Positions 1 through 6,050 of a DNA stretch of 6,822 bases are shown one piece after another (positions within the stretch are counted from its first letter, which is position 1; each line of letters begins with the position of its first letter). Origin of the DNA: Bacteroidota bacterium (GTDB lineage Bacteria > Bacteroidota > Bacteroidia > Chitinophagales > Chitinophagaceae); contig JAEZCV010000166.1 of NCBI GenBank assembly GCA_023429985.1, positions 1 through 6,822 on the forward strand. The letters run 5' to 3'. The position numbers were made by a program, and so were the translations under genes. The notes under the pieces are model-generated. The model was not told the DNA's origin, did not search any database, and saw only the letters and a program-made list of their open reading frames with translations.

Positions 1-194
1 GTCATTATAGTGGCTGCTTTTACGGGCTTGTCCTTTTTCGATTGTGTTTGATGCAGGGCAGATGGCCGCCTGTCATCCATGGTTAGCTTGGTGATGAGAA
101 TGGCTTTCAATTGTACAATATCCACCCCCATTTTATTATAAACCGCCTGAGGAAGCAACGCAAGTTTTAAAAAAGTTTTATTGATGATGTTCAT
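1..194 (-). CDS. ABC transporter membrane subunit, N-terminal fragment (runs off left edge)
   Basis: The reading frame opens with ATG at 194-192 and stays open for 64 codons to the window edge, so the C-terminal part is missing. The peptide starts MNIINKTFLKLALLPQAVYN and continues with a segment ending LTMDDRRPSAL. I read this as the amphipathic cytosolic N-terminus seen on Bacteroidota ABC-2-like permeases, before the first membrane helix; no transmembrane segment is reached yet. The start lies 3 nt after the TGA of the ATPase gene (TGA ACC ATG, same frame), with no Shine-Dalgarno sequence, so translation is probably coupled to the upstream gene. Position directly behind an ABC ATPase of the ABC-2 type is the main reason for calling it the membrane partner. 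It was missed as a long open frame only because it is cut by the window. Substrate unknown. Confidence 0.72.
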   Translation of the reverse strand, partial: MNIINKTFLKLALLPQAVYNKMGVDIVQLKAILITKLTMDDRRPSALHQTQSKKDKPVKAATIM

Positions 195-197
195 GGT

Positions 198-971
198 TCA
201 GGAATTCAATGCTTCATACAGATCATCTGCAGAATGTGAGAAACTGCTTTTTTGGGTCAGGTTGGCAAATATCTGCTCCAGGCTCTGGTTACCCGATTGC
301 TGTTTCAATTCTTCAAAACTTCCATTGGCAATCACGCGCCCTTCATCAATTAATACGATCCTGTCGCTAACTTTTTCCACCACATCCATCATATGACTGC
401 AATAAAAAATGGTATTGCCTTCCCGCGCCATCCTGCTGATCAGTTCTTTAATGGTAATAACACTGTTGGCATCGAGGCCGCTCAATGGTTCATCAAGAAT
501 AATAACATCAGGATTATGCATTAACCCGGAAGCTATCAAAACCTTCTGCCTCATTCCCTTGCTGAAACTGTCCATGCGCTGGTCTATATTATTTTCCATT
601 CCAAATGCCTTCATCATTTTATTGATCCTGTCGGCACAAACTTCTTCCTCAATGCCATATAAGGCTCCACTAAAGTTTAAAAACTCCCGTGGGCTTAGTA
701 CATCATATAATTCGGCCAGCTCGGGAACGTAGCCAATGATGCGCTTCACATCAATGGTATTTGTTTTCACATCATAACCTTTTACAGTAACCGATCCCTC
801 AAAATCGGTTAGAAGTCCGCATAAAATTTTTACAGTAGTGCTTTTGCCTGCACCATTTGGTCCAATGTATCCAATTACCTGCCCGGGATAAACATCCAGG
901 TTGATATCTTTTAAAACCGTTTTGGTTCCATAGCTTTTAAACAGGTTCTTAATGCTGATGATAGGTTCCAT
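198..971 (-). CDS. ABC transporter ATP-binding protein (ABC-2 type)
   Basis: This 257-aa nucleotide-binding subunit hydrolyses ATP on the cytoplasmic face to drive a membrane partner. Visible motifs in order are: Walker A GPNGAGKST (37-45); a Q-loop position occupied by Glu in YVPE (81-84), common in this subfamily; signature FSKGMRQK (136-143), the variant form typical of ABC-2 exporters rather than LSGGQ; Walker B VIILDEP (156-162); D-loop SGLD (164-167); and switch histidine in CSH (H193). All catalytic elements are intact and the length is normal for a single-domain subunit. The C-terminal 40 residues form a short tail without a recognised domain. The ATG at 971 is followed directly by the typical first strand (IISIKNLFKSYG), which supports the start. 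The gene is first of an operon with the permease 3 nt downstream. Family membership is certain from motifs; export as direction and the nature of the cargo are inferences. Confidence 0.95.
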   Translation of the reverse strand: MEPIISIKNLFKSYGTKTVLKDINLDVYPGQVIGYIGPNGAGKSTTVKILCGLLTDFEGSVTVKGYDVKTNTIDVKRIIGYVPELAELYDVLSPREFLNFSGALYGIEEEVCADRINKMMKAFGMENNIDQRMDSFSKGMRQKVLIASGLMHNPDVIILDEPLSGLDANSVITIKELISRMAREGNTIFYCSHMMDVVEKVSDRIVLIDEGRVIANGSFEELKQQSGNQSLEQIFANLTQKSSFSHSADDLYEALNS

Positions 972-1052
972 TGATATTAATTATTTTATAATTCCTGCAA
1001 AACCATAAAAATACAAGGGTAAGAATAACTGTATGAATTACTTTCGGTTTTT
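972..1052. promoter_or_regulatory. Divergent promoter region between ABC operon and DMT transporter
   Basis: This 81-bp AT-rich gap separates two divergently transcribed units, so it should carry both promoters. For the rightward gene the best -7-like element is TACTTTCG at 1039-1046, one mismatch from the Bacteroidota TAnnTTTG consensus. It ends 6 nt before the ATG at 1053, which would imply a leaderless or nearly leaderless transcript. For the leftward operon the reverse strand carries TTTTGCA, resembling the end of a -7 box, but the TA dinucleotide is misplaced. No convincing -33 TTTG is seen for either. The region is assigned by position; the individual boxes are weak. Confidence 0.35.
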
Positions 1053-1931
1053 ATGCGAAAAGCCTTATTCCAGTTACATACTACCGTTTTTTTATGGGGA
1101 TTTACAGGTGTTTTGGGCCGGGTGATAACGCTGGACCAGGCCTGGCTGGTATGGTACAGGCTTTTGATCACATCCATTTCACTCTGGCTTTTGTACTATT
1201 TTTTAAATAAAGTAAGGCGTCTTCCGCTGAAATCTATTTTATATATCGGGGGCATTGGAGTGATCCAGGCCTTGCACTGGGTGGCATTTTATGGAAGCAT
1301 TAAATACGCCAACGTTACCATAGCACTTACAACATTATCCACTTCTGCTTTACTGGCATCTTTTATAGAACCGCTGTTTTTAAAACGGCGCATTGATGCT
1401 GTTGAGGTTTTCCTGGGATTATTTGCCCTCGGCGGCATCTTTATCATTTATAATACACACCTTGGTTTTTCTATAGGTATAGTAATCGGACTAATCTCTG
1501 CACTTCTAACCGTGATTGTTTCTGTTTTAAATAAAAAGATTGTTGACAATTACCATCCCGAACAAATTACGCTGTACCAGCTTACAGGAGGGTTTATAGG
1601 GCTGAGTTTACTAATACCCGTTTACCAGCATTTTCTACCGGAAGAAAACTTTATTCCTGTAGCTATGGACTGGCTCTGGCTTTTTGTGCTTAGCTGGGTA
1701 TGCACCATTTTTACTTTCTACCTGTATATAAGATCATTAAAAAAAATTTCTGCATTTACCATGAACCTTACACTTACTCTGGAGCCTGTGTATGGGATCC
1801 TGCTCGCATTTTTATTGTACAGGGAAAATGAATATATGAATTCATGGTTCTACCTGGGTTTTGCACTCATTGCACTTTCTGTTTCATTTCATATGTTAAG
1901 ATTGGTGCAAACACGAAACAAAAGACTTTGA
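1053..1931 (+). CDS. EamA/DMT superfamily transporter
   Basis: This 292-aa integral inner-membrane protein has the size and layout of the drug/metabolite transporter family: two homologous five-helix EamA halves. Hydrophobic segments lie near residues 6-24, 31-50, 62-80, 88-110, 117-134, 138-158, 171-190, 206-226, 235-256 and 264-282. The first half carries HWVAFYGSIKYANVTIA (75-91) followed by the SAL..FIEPLFL helix (98-110). The second half has the matching TLTLEPVYGILLAFLLYRE (241-259), the characteristic Glu-Pro helix of the family. Members move amino acids, nucleosides or other metabolites, usually outward; the substrate cannot be read from sequence. ATG 1053 begins just before the first helix and no other in-frame ATG is near, so the start is secure. 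No Shine-Dalgarno sequence is present. The gene stands alone, divergent from the ABC operon and separated by 112 bp from the next gene, which has its own promoter-like element. Confidence 0.92.
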   Translation: MRKALFQLHTTVFLWGFTGVLGRVITLDQAWLVWYRLLITSISLWLLYYFLNKVRRLPLKSILYIGGIGVIQALHWVAFYGSIKYANVTIALTTLSTSALLASFIEPLFLKRRIDAVEVFLGLFALGGIFIIYNTHLGFSIGIVIGLISALLTVIVSVLNKKIVDNYHPEQITLYQLTGGFIGLSLLIPVYQHFLPEENFIPVAMDWLWLFVLSWVCTIFTFYLYIRSLKKISAFTMNLTLTLEPVYGILLAFLLYRENEYMNSWFYLGFALIALSVSFHMLRLVQTRNKRL

Positions 1932-1978
1932 ACTTGTTAAAAAAGGCCAGGCTTCCCCGGCTTCAGCAATTTTGAAAT

Positions 1979-1986
1979 TACCTTTG
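1979..1986 (+). promoter_or_regulatory. Putative Bacteroidota -7 promoter element for the outer-membrane gene
   Basis: TACCTTTG is a perfect match to TAnnTTTG, the -7 element used by the primary sigma factor in Bacteroidota, and is followed by CA as is common. Transcription would begin near 1992-1994, leaving a leader of about 50 nt before ATG 2044. I do not find a TTTG -33 box at the expected distance upstream (that area is C-rich), so the promoter may be activated or of moderate strength. Confidence 0.55.
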
Positions 1987-2043
1987 CACAACCCTGAAAA
2001 TAATTTCCTGCACGATGATTGTTGAACAACAGCAGAATTAACC

Positions 2044-4611
2044 ATGATGAAAAAAATATTATTTCTTACGCTCAGTTCTTTTCTTTTCTTAAATATTCAA
2101 GCCCAGGAAGAACAGGAGCCACCTCCGGTTCCTACACCCCGAATTGTTCCTCCATCTACCAATCGTTTATATGGTAAAATTGTAGATGCCGGTTCGCGCA
2201 AAGGTTTGGAAGCTGCATCGCTCCAATTATATGTTATTAGAAAAGACAGCCTTGGAAACAGGCTGCCCGACAGTCTTATTAGAGCTAAGCTCAGCGAACC
2301 TAATGGAGATTTTAATTTTACCGATCTGCCCCTGGCAGATAGCTTCAGACTGATAACCTCTGCGGTGGGTTTTGCACTTGATGAGCAGATCATTCAATTT
2401 GCCGTTAGCGCACAGCAAAGAACTGTAGAAAAAGATCTTGGTAATATTTCCCTTTCGCCTGAAGCGCAGCAAATGGAAACGGTTATCATCACTGCCCAAA
2501 GGCCTGCAATGGAAATGGGTGTTGACAGGCGAATTTTTAATGTTGATGCCAGTCTTACTGCCACAGGTGGTACAGGTATTGATATTATGAAAAACATACC
2601 TTCTGTTTCTGTTGATGCCGAAGGAAACGTTTCTTTAAGAAACAGCACACCCCAGATTTTTGTTGATGGCAGACCAACCATTCTTACACTTGACCAGATA
2701 CCTGCCGATAATATTGAAAGGGTGGAATTGATCACTAACCCATCTGCAAAATTCGATGCGGCATCTACAGCCGGGATCATTAATGTTATTTTAAAGAAGA
2801 ACAGGAGAATGGGCCTGAATGGTATTGCTTCAGTAGGTGGAGGATATCCCGATATTTTAAATGGAAGCCTCACATTGAATACACGCCAGGGAAAAGTAAA
2901 TGTTTTTCTTAGCGGTAACTATAACCAGTCGGGCGGAATTGCCGAAGGCCAGACCTTAAGGACCAATAAGAATAATGGCATCGTTACCAATTATTTTAAC
3001 CAGTATTCCGATAACGAAAGACTGAGAAGGTTTGCTTCAGTAAGATTCGGCCTTGATTATTTTTTAGATAACAGGAACACAATTACACTTTCGCAGAACA
3101 TTGTAAACGGAAGATTTTCCAATACGGAAGAACAATACCAGGAATACCTTAATACTTCAAAATCACTGGAACGTTTTGGTGAGCGTTTTTCCGATAGCAG
3201 GAATGAATTCAAGCGTTATAACACGCAACTGAATTATACCCACAGGTTTCCAAAACAGGGACAGGAAATTACAGCCAATATCAATTATAATAAAGGAAGT
3301 GGCGAAAGCAATTCAGATATCATTAATGAATTTTTCTTCCCCGATGGCAGTTCTTTCGAACCTGCAACTACCGTGAGGAATACAGGTAGTAATGACAATA
3401 ACCAATGGACGCTTCAACTTGATTATTCCAATCCTGTTGGCGAAAATGGAAAGGTTGAAACAGGTTTAAGGAGTTATATCAATAATTTTGAAAGCGATTT
3501 TAATGCCATTGCCATTAGTAATGGAAGTGAAACCGTATTGCCATTAAGTAACAATATTGGTTACAGGGAAATAGTAAATGCGTTTTATGTTACTTATTCC
3601 AACAAACTTTCAGAAACTTTTTCTTACCAGGCAGGTCTTAGAGCGGAGCAATCGAAGTTTGATGGCGAAATGCTGAATACAGGTGAAAAATTCGGGTATG
3701 ACTATCCACGCGATTTTAAAGGATTGTTTGATGCATTGTTTCCCAGTTTGTTTTTAACAAAGCAGCTGAGCGATGATGTGGAAATGCAGTTGAATTATTC
3801 CAGGAGAATTCGCAGGCCCAATTTCTGGCAGTTAAATCCTTTCCTTAACATTAATGACCCTGTAAACATTAGCATGGGTAATCCAATGCTAAGGCCGGAA
3901 TACACCAATTCTTTTGAACTCAATTATAACCAGAAATACAGGAAAGGCAATTTACTGGCTGTACTTTATTACCGCAATAACCAGGGCGATATAACACGAT
4001 ACAGCGACACAATTACGGCTGCCCAATTCCAGCAATTGAATAATGCGGCAGTAGATCCTAACGCGGTTCTCAATACATTTATCAATGCGCAGGCTACCAA
4101 CAGGTTGGGTGCTGAATTTGTTTGGCAACACAAGTTTTCCCGGAATTTCGACATTACCCCTTCTGTTGATCTGCAGTACAGGAAAGTAATTGCAGGTGTT
4201 GAAGGTTTGAACCTGGATAATGAAGGATTTAACTGGGAGGCAAAGCTCATCACAAATTATAAGATCGAATCAGAATCTTCTCCCTTCTTTAATAACCTTG
4301 GCTTCCAGGTAATAGGTGAATACGAGTCGCCGGAAATTATTCCGCAGGGCAGAAGGGTGGAACAATACAGTGTTGACCTGGGTATCAGGAAGGAATTTTT
4401 ACAGGAAAACAAGGCTTCTTTAACATTGAATGTGAATGATGTGTTTTGGTCAAACAGGTGGGGTTCTACAATTGATACGGAAAGATTCTTCCAGGATTCC
4501 TATCGCCGTAATGTCAGAACCTTCCGGCTTACTTTCAGTTATAAATTCGGTAATGCCAATTTCCAGTTGTTCAACAGGAATAACGACAGGGGAGATGATG
4601 AGGATTCTTAA
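2044..4611 (+). CDS. TonB-dependent-receptor-like outer-membrane beta-barrel protein with N-terminal carboxypeptidase-regulatory-like domain
   Basis: This 855-aa outer-membrane protein has a Sec signal peptide at residues 1-20 (MMKKI, hydrophobic core, then IQA before QEEQ). A short Pro/Glu-rich linker (22-37) follows. Residues about 42-137 form a CarboxypepD_reg-like beta-sandwich (start LYGKIVDAGSRKGLEAASLQL). Residues about 144-251 form a plug: METVIITAQRP, then GGTGIDIMKNIPSVSVD, IFVDGRP, NIERVELITNPSAKFDA and GIINVILKK. From about 258 to the end is a large Asn/Tyr-rich barrel with alternating strands, closing with FRLTFSYKFG and a charged tail ending GDDEDS. This order matches the 'outer membrane beta-barrel family' group of Bacteroidota, related to but distinct from SusC. 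No SusD partner, anti-sigma or sigma gene is adjacent, so it looks like an orphan receptor with unknown ligand. ATG ATG at 2044/2047 gives two nearly equivalent starts; the choice does not affect the signal peptide. A clear -7 box lies upstream. Confidence 0.92.
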   Translation: MMKKILFLTLSSFLFLNIQAQEEQEPPPVPTPRIVPPSTNRLYGKIVDAGSRKGLEAASLQLYVIRKDSLGNRLPDSLIRAKLSEPNGDFNFTDLPLADSFRLITSAVGFALDEQIIQFAVSAQQRTVEKDLGNISLSPEAQQMETVIITAQRPAMEMGVDRRIFNVDASLTATGGTGIDIMKNIPSVSVDAEGNVSLRNSTPQIFVDGRPTILTLDQIPADNIERVELITNPSAKFDAASTAGIINVILKKNRRMGLNGIASVGGGYPDILNGSLTLNTRQGKVNVFLSGNYNQSGGIAEGQTLRTNKNNGIVTNYFNQYSDNERLRRFASVRFGLDYFLDNRNTITLSQNIVNGRFSNTEEQYQEYLNTSKSLERFGERFSDSRNEFKRYNTQLNYTHRFPKQGQEITANINYNKGSGESNSDIINEFFFPDGSSFEPATTVRNTGSNDNNQWTLQLDYSNPVGENGKVETGLRSYINNFESDFNAIAISNGSETVLPLSNNIGYREIVNAFYVTYSNKLSETFSYQAGLRAEQSKFDGEMLNTGEKFGYDYPRDFKGLFDALFPSLFLTKQLSDDVEMQLNYSRRIRRPNFWQLNPFLNINDPVNISMGNPMLRPEYTNSFELNYNQKYRKGNLLAVLYYRNNQGDITRYSDTITAAQFQQLNNAAVDPNAVLNTFINAQATNRLGAEFVWQHKFSRNFDITPSVDLQYRKVIAGVEGLNLDNEGFNWEAKLITNYKIESESSPFFNNLGFQVIGEYESPEIIPQGRRVEQYSVDLGIRKEFLQENKASLTLNVNDVFWSNRWGSTIDTERFFQDSYRRNVRTFRLTFSYKFGNANFQLFNRNNDRGDDEDS

Positions 4612-4616
4612 ATAGT

Positions 4617-5090
4617 TTAAAACTGTTTCTTTTCAAGACTGAATTTGCTTCCCTTCCTTTTAATGATAAAAAGGTCGCCATATTGAGTTTCAGGAAGGTC
4701 CTGCATGGCTTTGTATCCAAGCAAAGCATTTACTATATTATCAACGGTGTTTGAATGACCGGCAATAAGAATATTGTTTTTTGAAGTTCTTAATTGTTGA
4801 AAGAAAGTTGTATCCATTGGCTGGTAGGTTAACACATCAAGTTTTAATGCCTGCGCAAGTGGTTCCACCGTTGATTTCGTGCGTATGTACCGCGTAGCAT
4901 AAATAACTGCAATCTTCTCTTTTAATAAAACCTGTTTCAAAACTTCTGCTCTTTTTTTCCCTTTTTCAGAAAGAGCTACATCGGATGTCATGGTGGTTGC
5001 TTCTTCTTTTTCTGCATGCCGAACAACATAATATTTTGTAGTGCTGCAAGAAAAAAACAGGAGAGTTAAAATAATCAACGTTTTGTACAT
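4617..5090 (-). CDS. Histidine phosphatase family (phosphoglycerate-mutase-like) putative lipoprotein
   Basis: With ATG at 5090-5088 the product is 157 aa. An open frame extends four codons further to a TTG at 5102, but the ATG gives an ideal lipoprotein signal peptide, MYKTLIILTLLFFSC, with the lipobox Cys at residue 15, so I prefer it. The mature protein has the histidine-phosphatase core. RHAEK holds the phospho-accepting His25 next to Arg24 (an RHA variant of RHG). LSEKGKKRA (40-48) is the usual LTxxGxxQA-like segment. IYATRYIRTKST (63-74) carries the second arginine (Arg70). GHSNTV (111-116) holds the second catalytic His112. It is short, near the SixA-like end of the family, without extra insertions. 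It probably sits membrane-anchored in the periplasm and dephosphorylates an unknown phospho-compound or phosphoprotein. It converges on the outer-membrane gene with 5 bp between stop codons and is transcribed alone. Confidence 0.88.
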   Translation of the reverse strand: MYKTLIILTLLFFSCSTTKYYVVRHAEKEEATTMTSDVALSEKGKKRAEVLKQVLLKEKIAVIYATRYIRTKSTVEPLAQALKLDVLTYQPMDTTFFQQLRTSKNNILIAGHSNTVDNIVNALLGYKAMQDLPETQYGDLFIIKRKGSKFSLEKKQF

Positions 5091-5176
5091 GATATTACAC
5101 AATTAACAGGTTAAATATAATCAGGTATACCATTTGAATTAAACTTTAATTAAATTAGGATATAAATTCAGCGACT
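5091..5176. promoter_or_regulatory. Divergent promoter region, phosphatase / 236-aa protein
   Basis: This very AT-rich 86-bp gap lies between two divergent genes. On the plus strand, TTTG at 5133-5136 and TAAATTAG at 5151-5158 (one mismatch to TAnnTTTG) are candidates, but their 14-nt spacing is shorter than usual. On the minus strand, TATATTTA (5119-5112, one mismatch) and TAATTGTG (5105-5098, one mismatch) are alternatives for the phosphatase. Promoters must be here or in the flanking coding sequence, but no box is decisive. No operator-like palindrome stands out beyond simple TTTAATTAAA-type AT runs. Confidence 0.35.
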
Positions 5177-5887
5177 ATGAAACGTTTATCCGAAACCTGG
5201 TTTGCCGAAGGCTATATAGATTTTGAACTGAAGAAGTATACACTACTTGCTTATCTTAAAGAGATCAATACATATTTTGATGCAAACAAATTATATCCAC
5301 AGCTAGCCGATCTTGTATTTCATTATAATAACATTGTGGCTTTCAGGGAGAATAAAAAATACCTGCAGGAGCATTTTCCTAAAAAGCTTACAGGTATACA
5401 AATCGAAAAATTACAGGTATTATATGAACAAATGATCGAGGATACAGAACTGATGGTGGAGCTGGAAGAGATTATTAATTATTCGGCGGGAGAAATGAGG
5501 TCAACCATTACAAACGGTGCTGAAATATATGATTTTGTGGAAGGTAATATGACCATTGAACCTATTGGAATTGTTCCGCTGGACATTCAGGAAGGATATT
5601 TCTTTCTTAGTTCAGGCAATTCAAAATCTACCCGTGTGTACCAGTACCGGTTATCCATATTCGAAAAGCATGATGAAAAATTCCGCAGCATTAAAACCGC
5701 TTATGTAGAACAAAGGCAAAGAACTATGGTAAATACCTACGAAAACATTAAGTATAACCTTATCCGCCAAAGAAGCGATCTTCCTAATCCCGCTGTTTAC
5801 AGTATTGAAACAGAACTTAGCTTCCCCGTAGAAGAAACCCTGCTGCCCGTGGCAAAAAGGAGTTTGGTGAAGTATATTAGTGGTTGA
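5177..5887 (+). CDS. Conserved-looking hypothetical protein, 236 aa, cytosolic, function unknown
   Basis: I do not assign a function. The 236-aa product has no signal peptide, no membrane segment and no motif of a known enzyme class that I can identify. The N-terminus (ETWFAEGYIDFELKKYTLLA) is rich in aromatic and charged residues and resembles, from memory, an unannotated family recurrent in Bacteroidota. Residues about 15-110 look mainly helical and charged (for example EKLQVLYEQMIEDTELMVE), possibly a short coiled coil. Residues 118-200 alternate hydrophobic and polar residues in a more beta-like pattern (IEPIGIVPLDIQEGYFFLSS, then STRVYQYRLSIFE). The C-terminal segment is again mixed, ending SLVKYISG. 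ATG 5177 is the first in-frame start and codon use matches its neighbours (AGG arginine, AT-rich third positions), so it is a native gene. The stop codon lies in the first bases of the repeat-rich region that follows. It appears monocistronic. Confidence 0.82.
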   Translation: MKRLSETWFAEGYIDFELKKYTLLAYLKEINTYFDANKLYPQLADLVFHYNNIVAFRENKKYLQEHFPKKLTGIQIEKLQVLYEQMIEDTELMVELEEIINYSAGEMRSTITNGAEIYDFVEGNMTIEPIGIVPLDIQEGYFFLSSGNSKSTRVYQYRLSIFEKHDEKFRSIKTAYVEQRQRTMVNTYENIKYNLIRQRSDLPNPAVYSIETELSFPVEETLLPVAKRSLVKYISG

Positions 5888-5912
5888 GGAGGGGGTTAGA
5901 TGGTTTAGGAGG

Positions 5913-5948
5913 TTTAGATAGTTTAGATAGTTTAGATAGTTTAGATAG
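5913..5948 (+). repeat. Tandem repeat, four perfect copies of TTTAGATAG
   Basis: Four uninterrupted 9-nt units run from 5913 to 5948, followed by a partial unit (TTTAGA, 5949-5954). They are preceded by a degenerate relative, TTTAGGAGG, at 5904-5912, and looser TTAGAT/TTTAGG words continue on both sides (5895-5969). Perfect identity among the central copies points to recent slippage expansion. Unit number is expected to vary between strains. Confidence 0.93.
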
Positions 5949-5978
5949 TTTAGAGATTAGATGTTTAGGCTTTTAGCA

Positions 5979-5999
5979 ATATATTCATTACCAATATAT
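5979..5999. repeat. Small AT-rich hairpin at the centre of the repeat region
   Basis: ATATATT at 5979-5985 pairs perfectly with AATATAT at 5993-5999 around a 7-nt loop (CATTACC). The same stretch also reads as a direct repeat of CAATATAT (5977-5984 and 5992-5999). It lies midway between the left 9-mer and right 8-mer arrays, where the apex of the larger inverted repeat would be. The stem is weak by itself because it has only A-T pairs. Confidence 0.55.
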
Positions 6000-6009
6000 A
6001 GGTTATCTT

Positions 6010-6033
6010 AACTAAACAACTAAACAACTAAAC
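6010..6033 (+). repeat. Tandem repeat, three perfect copies of AACTAAAC
   Basis: Three adjoining 8-nt units run from 6010 to 6033. In reverse complement the unit reads GTTTAGTT, sharing the GTTTAG core with the left-hand array, so the two arrays are related in inverted orientation but differ in unit length (8 versus 9). Degenerate continuation (TCCAACCTAAACCTTCC) follows up to the end of the E2 gene. Confidence 0.9.
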
Positions 6034-6050
6034 TCCAACCTAAACCTTCC

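Noticed and set aside
409..732. A 107-codon plus-strand open frame opposite the ABC ATPase.
   Set aside because: All ABC motifs are on the minus strand; this frame is a shadow without a promoter or recognisable product.
1941..1966. GGCTTC CCC GGCTTC after the DMT gene considered as a terminator stem.
   Set aside because: It is a direct repeat, not an inverted one, and no stable hairpin or U-tract follows.
2394..2873. A 159-codon minus-strand open frame inside the outer-membrane gene.
   Set aside because: It lies opposite the plug domain, which has strong family motifs; low stop frequency on the antisense strand explains it.
4607..4621. Palindrome TTAAATAGTTTAA spanning both stop codons of the outer-membrane gene and the phosphatase, considered as a bidirectional terminator.
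   Set aside because: The stem is only five A-T pairs with a 3-nt loop and no following U-tract of note; TAA stops facing each other naturally create this symmetry.
5889..6040. The repeat arrays considered as a CRISPR array.
   Set aside because: Units are 8-9 nt, directly adjoining with no spacers, and no cas genes are present.
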